Origin: an uncultured Polaromonas sp. | GTDB taxonomy: Bacteria; Pseudomonadota; Gammaproteobacteria; Burkholderiales; Burkholderiaceae | Length of the DNA stretch: 24,985 bases | NCBI GenBank assembly: GCA_946479075.1 | Contig: CAMLDT010000025.1 | Span: 1-24,985, forward strand | Direction: 5' to 3' | Shown here: in pieces, positions 9,731-15,896 of the stretch | How the letters are laid out: each line of letters starts with the position of its first letter | How positions within the stretch are numbered: the first letter of the stretch is position 1 | Made by a program: the position numbers and the translations under genes | Notes under the pieces: generated by a model | The model's input: the letters and a program-made list of their open reading frames with translations, nothing else | Database searches by the model: none | Told to the model about the DNA's origin: nothing

Positions 9731-9774
9731 CCAAGTGCCTTCTGTTACCCACACAACAGTTTTTTAAGGCTTGG
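9731..9774 (+). promoter_or_regulatory. guaC leader hairpin enclosing the Shine-Dalgarno
   Basis: CCAAG (9731-9735) pairs with CTTGG (9770-9774). After a 2-nt bulge CCTT (9738-9741) pairs with AAGG (9766-9769), and CTGTT (9742-9746) pairs with AACAG (9755-9759), leaving six U unpaired. AAGG is the only Shine-Dalgarno-like sequence before the ATG at 9780, so the fold would hide the ribosome site. The inner hairpin plus its six T also resembles a weak terminator. Confidence 0.5.
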
Positions 9775-9779
9775 AATCC

Positions 9780-10757
9780 ATGGAAATCTTCGACTACGAC
9801 AACGTCCTGCTGCTGCCGCGCAAATGCCGCGTGGAAAGCCGCTCCGAATGCGACGCCGGCGTCACGCTGGGCGGCCGCAGCTTCCGCATCCCGGTGGTGC
9901 CAGCCAACATGAAAACCGTGATCAACGAGGACATCTGCACCTGGATGGCCCAAAACGGTTATTTCTATGTGATGCACCGCTTCGACCTCGACAACGTGGC
10001 CTTCGTCCGGCGCATGGCTGCGGCCGGTGTGTACGCCTCGATTTCGCTGGGCGTCAAGAAAGCGGACTACGACACGGTGGATCAGCTGGTGGCCGAAGGC
10101 CTGGCGCCCGACTACATCACCATCGACATCGCGCACGGCCATGCCGACACGGTGCAGCGCATGATCGCTTACCTGAAGGACAAGCTGCCCGCCTCCTTCA
10201 TCATCGCCGGCAACGTCGGCACACCCGAAGCCATCATTGACCTGGAAAACTGGGGCGCCGACGCGACCAAGGTCGGCATCGGCCCGGGCAAGGTGTGCAT
10301 CACGCGGCTGAAAACCGGCTTCGGCACCGGCGGCTGGCAGTTGTCGGCGCTCAAGTGGTGCGCACGCGTGGCCACCAAACCCATCATTGCCGACGGCGGC
10401 ATCCGCGAACACGGCGACATCGCCAAGTCCATCCGTTTCGGCGCCACCATGGTGATGATTGGCTCCATGCTGGCGGGCCTGGAGGAAAGCCCGGGCCAGA
10501 CGGTGGAGGTCGATGGCCGCCTGTTCAAGGAGTACTACGGCAGCGCTTCGGACTTCAACAAGGGTGAGTACAAACACGTCGAGGGCAAACGCATCCTGGA
10601 GCCGGTCAAGGGCAGCCTCAAGGACACCTTGCGCGAAATGGAAGAAGACGTGCAAAGCGCCATCAGTTACGCCGGCGGCACCAGGCTGATGGACATCCGC
10701 AAGGTCAATTACGTGATTCTGGGCGGCGACAACGCCGGCGAACACCTGCTGATGTAG
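9780..10757 (+). CDS. guaC: GMP reductase
   Basis: 325 residues, the length of the bacterial GuaC class found in Bacillus and Staphylococcus. It converts GMP to IMP and ammonia with NADPH, in purine salvage. The (beta/alpha)8 barrel of the IMPDH/GMPR family is evident: [13 protein letters not shown] at the N-terminus, [15 protein letters not shown] at 115-121, AGNVGTPEA, then [11 protein letters not shown] with the catalytic cysteine at C173, and [20 protein letters not shown] and GSMLAG form the phosphate-binding part, and KEYYGSAS is the flap. No CBS domains are present, so it is a reductase and not IMP dehydrogenase. The ATG at 9780 gives the family start [10 protein letters not shown]; an in-frame TTG at 9771 lies inside the leader hairpin. 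It is convergent with the hydrolase gene at 10773. Confidence 0.96.
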   Translation: MEIFDYDNVLLLPRKCRVESRSECDAGVTLGGRSFRIPVVPANMKTVINEDICTWMAQNGYFYVMHRFDLDNVAFVRRMAAAGVYASISLGVKKADYDTVDQLVAEGLAPDYITIDIAHGHADTVQRMIAYLKDKLPASFIIAGNVGTPEAIIDLENWGADATKVGIGPGKVCITRLKTGFGTGGWQLSALKWCARVATKPIIADGGIREHGDIAKSIRFGATMVMIGSMLAGLEESPGQTVEVDGRLFKEYYGSASDFNKGEYKHVEGKRILEPVKGSLKDTLREMEEDVQSAISYAGGTRLMDIRKVNYVILGGDNAGEHLLM

Positions 10758-10772
10758 CGCCGCAGCGGCGGC

Positions 10773-11639
10773 TCAGGCGGTCGCCGCGACCAGTTGCAGC
10801 GCCAGGTGCTGCAGGCGGTGGCCCGGTTGCGCCAGCGCCTCCAGCACGCTGAAGTGGTTGAGCCCCAGCAGGGCTTCACGCACCGGCACCACCTGCTTGC
10901 CCCAGGCCTGCTCGATCAGCGCGTTGTGGCGCAAAAACTCCTCGCTTTCATCGGCGCCGGCCACGGTGTAAAGCACACCGCGCTGCGGGGCCGGAAACCA
11001 GGCCGGGCTGGCCTGGGCAACCTGGGCAGGCGTCAGGCGCAGCGCGTCCTTGAGAAAGGGCGTGTGCATCACCGACTCCAGCTCGTACAGGCCGGACACC
11101 GACAGCGCGTTTTTGACCAGATCGGCCGGCAGGTCGGCCGCATGCTGCTTCCACACACAGGCCAGCAGCATGGCCGCGAGGTGCCCGCCCGCTGAATGCC
11201 CGATCACGGTGATGCGCTCGGGGTTGCCGCCGAAGCGTGCGATGTTGCGCCAGGTCCAGGCCAGCGCGTGCACCATTTGCAGCGCGATGTCGGGAATCGT
11301 CACGGCCGGGCACAGGTCGTAGTTGGGCATGACCACACAGGCCCCGGCCCGGGTGAGGGCCGGCGCGAGAAAGGAGTGGTCCGCCTTGTCCAGCGAGCGC
11401 CAGTAGCCGCCGTGGATGAACACCACCACCGGGGAACCGCCAGCAGCCCGGGAGCTGGCCGGAAAAACGTCCAGCGTCTCGCCCGCAGCGGAGCCAAAAG
11501 GAATGTCCAGCGTGCAAGCCTGGCTCTGCCGGACCTGAGCCGACTGCGCGGCCCAGCGTGCGAAATAGTCGCCATGGTCGGGCACCAGTGCACGGTTGTT
11601 GTACATGCGGTCCAGCCAGGCAGGATCGGGACGGGTCAT
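10773..11639 (-). CDS. alpha/beta hydrolase, kynurenine-formamidase-like esterase
   Basis: 288 residues, alpha/beta-hydrolase fold. The oxyanion motif HGGYW is at 76-80, the nucleophile elbow GHSAGG places Ser149, the likely acid is Asp230 (AGADESEEF) and the likely base is His262 (LNHFSV). HGGYW and the overall plan match the animal/fungal-type N-formylkynurenine formamidases and related carboxylesterases. No tryptophan-catabolism genes (dioxygenase, kynureninase) are nearby, so N-formylkynurenine is not a safe substrate call. A strong Shine-Dalgarno (GAGGAG) lies 8 nt upstream of the ATG at 11639. It is divergent from the GntR regulator gene at 11796, which makes it a candidate member of that regulator's target set, hydrolysing an ester or amide ahead of the dioxygenase cluster. 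Confidence 0.88.
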   Translation of the reverse strand: MTRPDPAWLDRMYNNRALVPDHGDYFARWAAQSAQVRQSQACTLDIPFGSAAGETLDVFPASSRAAGGSPVVVFIHGGYWRSLDKADHSFLAPALTRAGACVVMPNYDLCPAVTIPDIALQMVHALAWTWRNIARFGGNPERITVIGHSAGGHLAAMLLACVWKQHAADLPADLVKNALSVSGLYELESVMHTPFLKDALRLTPAQVAQASPAWFPAPQRGVLYTVAGADESEEFLRHNALIEQAWGKQVVPVREALLGLNHFSVLEALAQPGHRLQHLALQLVAATA

Positions 11640-11763
11640 GGGGGGTGCTCCTCAAATAAAGCCGATAGGGGGTGATGGGTGATGACGCCATATTGGCACA
11701 GTCGCCGCGGGTCCATCCCGCCCTCGGGTAAACCCGCTATCCACTGGTTTCGCAAAAAAGTAT

Positions 11764-11775
11764 TCTGTATACAGA
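11764..11775. promoter_or_regulatory. GntR/FadR-type operator
   Basis: TCTGTATACAGA, a perfect 12-bp palindrome 20 bp upstream of the GntR start codon. The core TGTATACA is typical of FadR-subfamily sites. TATTCT (11761-11766) overlaps it and could be a -10, so the regulator probably represses itself and perhaps the divergent hydrolase. Confidence 0.6.
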
Positions 11776-11795
11776 GTACACACCAAGCGCCAACC

Positions 11796-12488
11796 ATGTC
11801 CTTCCATTTGATCAGGATCGAAACCGCACCCGACCTCGTCGATCAGGTTTATCGCAGCCTGCTTGACGCCATCAGCGACGGGTCGCTGGCGCCGGGCGAG
11901 CGCATCATGCAGGAAGACATCGCCGAACAACTGGCCGTGTCCCGCCAGCCGGTGCTACAGGCGCTGCGGCTGCTCAAGAAAGACGGCTTTGTGCTGGACG
12001 CGCCCGGCCGCGGCGTGCTGGTCGCACCGCTGGATGTGGCCTGGCTGGTGCAGATTTACCAGGTTCGCAGTGCCCTCGATGCACTGGCTGCACGCCTGGC
12101 GGCGCAGGCCCGCTACCAGATCGACCCCGGGTTGATTGCCCAGGGTCGGGCCGCCTCGCGCGGCACCGACGTGAAAGCCATGATGGCAGCCGACGCGCAG
12201 TTTCACGGTGCCATTTACGCGGCATCAGGCAACGCGCTGATTGCCCAAAGCGCACAACTGCACTGGCACCACATCCGCCGCGCGATGGGCGCCGTGCTGC
12301 AGGTGTCCACCATGCGTGAATCGATCTGGGACGAACACGAGACCATTGCCCAGGCGATTGCGGCGGGCGATGCCGCCAGGGCTGAAAACCTGATCCGCGA
12401 ACACGGCGAAGATGCCAGCCGCAACCTCGCCAGCCTGCTCAACCACGTGCTGCAGCCCGGCGCCGGCAACCACCCCCAATCCGCCTGA
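11796..12488 (+). CDS. GntR-family regulator, FadR/FCD subfamily
   Basis: 230 residues from the ATG at 11796. A longer reading from 11679 would cross the operator and is not family-like. The N-terminal winged helix-turn-helix is clear (QVYRSLLDAISDGSLAPGERIMQEDIAEQLAVSRQPVLQALRLLKKDGFV, then GRGVLVAPL). It is followed by an all-helical FCD ligand-binding domain with metal-site histidines of the usual type (DAQFHGAIYAASGN; EHETIAQAI; REHGEDASR). FCD regulators respond to carboxylic acids or sugar acids. It is the first gene of a plus-strand run with the dioxygenase (42 bp downstream), the Rossmann-SAF protein and the reductase, so it probably controls them. The inducer is unknown. Confidence 0.93.
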   Translation: MSFHLIRIETAPDLVDQVYRSLLDAISDGSLAPGERIMQEDIAEQLAVSRQPVLQALRLLKKDGFVLDAPGRGVLVAPLDVAWLVQIYQVRSALDALAARLAAQARYQIDPGLIAQGRAASRGTDVKAMMAADAQFHGAIYAASGNALIAQSAQLHWHHIRRAMGAVLQVSTMRESIWDEHETIAQAIAAGDAARAENLIREHGEDASRNLASLLNHVLQPGAGNHPQSA

Positions 12489-12530
12489 CCCATCCCATCA
12501 TCCAGCCACCCAACCCCAGGAGACAAAAAA

Positions 12531-13412
12531 ATGAATTTGACCCCCGACCAGCTCGCCCAGTTCGACCGCGACGGTTACCTGTTTTTCCCCGGCCTGTTCA
12601 CGCCGGAAGAAACGCAGACCCTCAACGACGCCGTCCCGGAGCTCTACAGCCGGCGCGAGGCCTACAACGTGCGTGAAAAAGGCAAGGACGCGGTGCGCAC
12701 CAACTTTGCCGCCCACATGTACAGCGAGCCCTTTGCCAAACTGGGCCGGCACCCGCGCATGATCGAACCGGTGGAGGACCTGCTGGGCGAGAAGCTCTAC
12801 ATGCACCAGTTCAAGATCAACGGCAAGATGGCCTTTGAAGGCGACGTCTGGCAGTGGCACCAGGACTACGGCACTTGGCTCAACGACGACATGATGCCCA
12901 CGGAACGCGCCATGAACGTGGCGATTTTTCTCGACGATGTGACCGAACACAACGGCCCGCTGATGTTCATCCCCGGCAGCCACAAAAAAGGCGTGGTCGA
13001 TGCCAAACACGATCTCACCACCACCAGCTACCCCTTGTGGACGGTGGACAACGACCTGATCCGCCAACTGGTGCAACGCGCCGGCGGCAAGGACGGCGGC
13101 ATCGTCAGCCCCAAGGGCCCGGCCGGCTCCATGATCCTGTTCCACTCCTGCCTGGTGCATGCCTCGGGCAGCAACCTGTCGCCCTTCAACCGCGTCAGTG
13201 TCTACCTGAGCCTGTGTGCGGCGAGCAACCACATCCGCCGCCACAAGCGGCCCGAATACATTGCACACCGCGACTTCACGCCCATCACCACCTTGCCGGA
13301 CGACTGCCTGCTCAAGGACTACCCGGTGGATTTGCCCTGGAAAGACGGCGTGCCAGCGACGGCATTGCAGACCTCGATGGAAGAAATCTTGCCGGAGCGC
13401 AAGGCGGCTTGA
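12531..13412 (+). CDS. phytanoyl-CoA dioxygenase family (EctD-like) Fe(II)/2-oxoglutarate hydroxylase
   Basis: 293 residues. PhyH-type non-heme iron dioxygenase: it would couple decarboxylation of 2-oxoglutarate to hydroxylation of a small substrate. The facial triad is readable as His110 and Asp112 (WHQDYGTW) with His210 (LVHASGSN). Arg221 in FNRVSVYLS is placed to bind 2-oxoglutarate. Several stretches resemble ectoine hydroxylase: YMHQFKIN (compare the HQxxIN of EctD), WHQDYGTWLNDDMMP, and HNGPLMFIPGSH. No ectoine synthesis genes are present, and family membership alone does not fix the substrate. A good Shine-Dalgarno (AGGAG) precedes the ATG at 12531. It is the second gene of the GntR-led run. 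Confidence 0.9.
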   Translation: MNLTPDQLAQFDRDGYLFFPGLFTPEETQTLNDAVPELYSRREAYNVREKGKDAVRTNFAAHMYSEPFAKLGRHPRMIEPVEDLLGEKLYMHQFKINGKMAFEGDVWQWHQDYGTWLNDDMMPTERAMNVAIFLDDVTEHNGPLMFIPGSHKKGVVDAKHDLTTTSYPLWTVDNDLIRQLVQRAGGKDGGIVSPKGPAGSMILFHSCLVHASGSNLSPFNRVSVYLSLCAASNHIRRHKRPEYIAHRDFTPITTLPDDCLLKDYPVDLPWKDGVPATALQTSMEEILPERKAA

Positions 13413-13434
13413 GGCCGCTCGCCCTCCCCCTTCC

Positions 13435-13505
13435 CCGTTCGCCCTGAGCTTGTCGAAGGGTCGTCTCAACTCTCGGGCTGGCCTGACCAGGCTCAGCCCG
13501 AACGG
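13435..13505. repeat. palindromic intergenic repeat (FDKLRANG-type)
   Basis: Left arm CCGTTCGCCCTGAGC (13435-13449) and right arm GCTCAGCCCGAACGG (13491-13505) are complementary at 13 of 15 positions. The left arm continues into TTGTCGAAGGG. This is the dispersed proteobacterial repeat whose minus-strand translation gives the well-known spurious peptide FDKLRANGE. It fills the gap between the dioxygenase and the SAF-protein gene. Confidence 0.8.
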
Positions 13506-13513
13506 ATATCCCA

Positions 13514-14872
13514 ATGAACCTCTACTCAAAACTCCAGCAACGCGCCGCAGACAACAAGCCCATCCGCATCGGCCTCATTGGCGCCGGCAAGTTCGGCTCC
13601 ATGTACCTCGCGCAAATCCCGAAAACGCCGGGTGTGCACCTGGTGGCGATTGCTGACCTGTCGCCCGCTGCTGCCCGCACCAACCTCGCCCGTGTAGGAT
13701 GGAATCCGGCCCTGACCCAGGCAGAATCAGCACAAGCAGCTATCAAAACAGGAGCAACCTGGATCACCGACGACTGGAACTCGGTGGTCACGCATCCGCA
13801 GATCGACATCATCGTCGAGTGCACCGGCAACCCGGTGGCGGCGGTCGAGCATTGCCTGCAGGCGTTTGCGCACGGCAAACACGTGGTCAACGTCACGGTG
13901 GAAGCTGATGCCTTCTGCGGGCCGCTGCTGGCGCGCAAGGCGGCCGAAGCGGGTGTGGTTTATTCGCTGGCCTTCGGCGACCAGCCCGCGCTGATCTGTG
14001 ACCTGGTGGACTGGGCGCGCACTTGTGGCTTTCCGGTGGTGGCGGCCGGCCGCGGCCACAAGTGGCTGCCGCATTTTTCGGAGTCCACGCCTGAAACCGT
14101 CTGGGGCAACTACGGCCTCACGCCCGAACAAGCCGAGCGCGGCGGGCTCAACCCGAAAATGTTCAACAGCTTTCTGGACGGCTCCAAACCGTCGATTGAA
14201 AGCACGGCGGTTGCCAATGCCACTGGGCTGACGGTGCCGTCGAACGGACTGCTTTATCCGCCGGCCAGCGTCGAAGACATCCCCTACGTGACACGCCCGA
14301 TCAGCGAAGGCGGTGTGCTGGAGCGCAAGGGCATGGTGGAAGTGATCTCTTCGCTCGAAGCCAACGGCCGCAAGATTCCCTACGACATTCGCATGGGTGT
14401 GTGGGTCACGGTCGAGGCCGAGACCGAGTACATCAAGAACTGCTTTGAGGAATACAACGCACACACCGACCCGAGCGGGCGTTACTTCACGCTGTACAAG
14501 CGCTGGCACCTGATCGGGCTGGAAGTCGGCGTGTCGGTGGCCAGCGTGGCCTTGCGCGGCGAGCCGACCGGCGTGGCGACCTGCTGGAACGCGGACGTGG
14601 TGGCCACCGCCAAGCGCGACCTGAAGCCCGGCGACATGCTGGACGGCGAAGGCGGCTACACGGTCTGGGGCAAGCTGCTGCCAGCCGACACCTCGCTGAA
14701 GATGGGCGGCCTGCCCCTGGGCCTGGCGCACAACGTCAAGGTCGTGCGTGCCGTGAAAAAGGGCCAGAGCCTGAGCTGGGCCGATGTGGCGATGGACACC
14801 TCCACCCCGGCGTACAAGGTGCGCAACGAGATGGAGCGCATGTTCTCCCCGGCCATCCAGAAAGCTGCCTGA
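13514..14872 (+). CDS. Rossmann-fold dehydrogenase-like protein with C-terminal SAF domain (COG4091 type)
   Basis: 452 residues. The N-terminal dinucleotide-binding fold (IRIGLIGAGKFGSMYLAQI, G-x-G-x-x-G at about 23-28) resembles homoserine dehydrogenase and Gfo/Idh proteins. The middle region follows with ECTGNPVAAVEH, VNVTVEADAFCGPLLA and a substrate-like segment, RGHKWLPHFSESTPETVWGNYGLTPEQAERGG. The last ~90 residues form an SAF domain (KRDLKPGDMLDGEGGYTVWGKLLPA ... HNVKVVRAVKKGQSLSWADVAMD). The combination matches the poorly characterised COG4091 family, often mislabelled as flagellar FlgA because of the SAF domain. The reaction is unknown. The Shine-Dalgarno is weak, and the start lies 9 bp after a palindromic repeat. 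It probably acts on the product of the dioxygenase. Confidence 0.87.
   Translation: MNLYSKLQQRAADNKPIRIGLIGAGKFGSMYLAQIPKTPGVHLVAIADLSPAAARTNLARVGWNPALTQAESAQAAIKTGATWITDDWNSVVTHPQIDIIVECTGNPVAAVEHCLQAFAHGKHVVNVTVEADAFCGPLLARKAAEAGVVYSLAFGDQPALICDLVDWARTCGFPVVAAGRGHKWLPHFSESTPETVWGNYGLTPEQAERGGLNPKMFNSFLDGSKPSIESTAVANATGLTVPSNGLLYPPASVEDIPYVTRPISEGGVLERKGMVEVISSLEANGRKIPYDIRMGVWVTVEAETEYIKNCFEEYNAHTDPSGRYFTLYKRWHLIGLEVGVSVASVALRGEPTGVATCWNADVVATAKRDLKPGDMLDGEGGYTVWGKLLPADTSLKMGGLPLGLAHNVKVVRAVKKGQSLSWADVAMDTSTPAYKVRNEMERMFSPAIQKAA
13739..13755 (+). repeat. dispersed 17-bp motif, copy in the SAF-protein gene
   Basis: GCTATCAAAACAGGAGC, in frame (AIKTGA) within the Rossmann domain. It falls in a surface-like segment between LTQAESAQA and TWITDDW. 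Confidence 0.55.
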
Positions 14873-14929
14873 CAGCTTTTGCCCTGCCGTGTGCCGCATG
14901 ATGGTGGCCGCACTTTTTTCCGGACATTC

Positions 14930-15826
14930 ATGAGCCCCACCGAAACCACCTCCCTTTCGCGCATCGCCTTTCTGGGCACCGGCAGCATGGGGCTTCCCAT
15001 GGCCAGACGCCTGTGTGAAGCTGGCCATGCCCCGCAGGTATGGAACCGGACCGCTGCCAAAGCGGCTTCCCTGGCTGCACTGGGCGCCGTCGTGCACGAC
15101 CAGGCCGCAAGCGCCGTGAAGGACGCCGACCTGGTGGTCGGCATGCTGGAAAACGGGGCCGTGGTTGAAGACGTGCTGTTCACACAGGACGTGGCTGCGG
15201 CGATGAAACCGGGCGCCTTGTTCGTTGACATGGCGTCCATCAAGCCGCGCGAGGCGCGGGACCACGCAGCGCGCCTGGCGGCCATGGGCATGGGCCATAT
15301 CGACGCACCGGTATCGGGCGGGACCGGCGGCGCCGAACAGGGCACGCTGGTCATCATGGCGGGCGGCAAGGCCGCCGATTTCGAGCGTGCCCTGCCCATC
15401 TTCCGCATTTTCGGCCGTGCCACCCACGTGGGTTCACATGGCGCGGGCCAGCTCACCAAACTGGCCAACCAGATGATTGTCGGCATCACCATCGGGGCGG
15501 TGTCCGAGGCATTGCTGTTTGCCGCCAAAGGCGGCGCCGACATGGCCAGGGTCAGGGAAGCGATCACCGGCGGCTTCGCCGACAGCCGCATTCTGCAGGT
15601 GCATGGCGAACGCATGGTCGAGCGCGACTTCGCGCCGCGTGCACGCATGGCCATCCAGCTCAAGGACATGCGCAATGCACTGGCGACGGCCGACGAGATC
15701 GGTTTTGATGCCCCGGTCACCAAGCTGTTCGAGCAGCTTTATGCCGACGGCATCCAGCACGGCCTGAGCGACCTGGACCACTCCGGCCTGTTCGTGGAAC
15801 TGGCCAGCCGCAACGGCATGACCTGA
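14930..15826 (+). CDS. NAD(P)-dependent 3-hydroxyisobutyrate-dehydrogenase-family reductase
   Basis: 298 residues, standard for beta-hydroxyacid dehydrogenases. The N-terminal Rossmann motif is GTGSMGLPMARRL (G16-x-G18-x-x-G21). The second strand ends in WNRT (38-41) with Arg/Thr in place of an acidic residue, which usually means NADP preference. The substrate motif DAPVSGGTGGAEQGTL is at 125-140 and the catalytic lysine is Lys177 (GQLTKLANQ). Relatives include 3-hydroxyisobutyrate, tartronate-semialdehyde, L-threonate and succinate-semialdehyde enzymes; the exact substrate is not readable. The ATG at 14930 gives a normal N-terminus, though no Shine-Dalgarno is evident. It lies 57 bp after the SAF gene and ends 31 bp before a bidirectional terminator, closing the cluster. 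Confidence 0.9.
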   Translation: MSPTETTSLSRIAFLGTGSMGLPMARRLCEAGHAPQVWNRTAAKAASLAALGAVVHDQAASAVKDADLVVGMLENGAVVEDVLFTQDVAAAMKPGALFVDMASIKPREARDHAARLAAMGMGHIDAPVSGGTGGAEQGTLVIMAGGKAADFERALPIFRIFGRATHVGSHGAGQLTKLANQMIVGITIGAVSEALLFAAKGGADMARVREAITGGFADSRILQVHGERMVERDFAPRARMAIQLKDMRNALATADEIGFDAPVTKLFEQLYADGIQHGLSDLDHSGLFVELASRNGMT

Positions 15827-15851
15827 CAGGCACCACCCACAGACTCGCATG

Positions 15852-15882
15852 AAAAAAGCCCGCAACTTGCGGGCTTTTTTTT
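15852..15882. terminator. bidirectional Rho-independent terminator
   Basis: GCCCGC (15858-15863), 5-nt loop, GCGGGC (15869-15874). It is flanked by six A on the left and eight T on the right, extending the stem. It serves the convergent reductase and helicase genes. Confidence 0.9.
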
Positions 15883-15896
15883 GGATGGCTGAATGA

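Noticed and set aside
12531..13412. Naming the dioxygenase ectD
   Set aside because: The active-site resemblance is real, but no ectoine genes are present and substrate cannot be set from family motifs alone.
12498..13529. A minus-strand frame containing the peptide RPFDKLRANGE
   Set aside because: The peptide is the known translation artefact of a dispersed DNA repeat; the rest is antisense to the dioxygenase.
13727..15427. A 566-codon minus-strand frame across the SAF-protein and reductase genes
   Set aside because: It spans two real genes on the other strand and has no motif.
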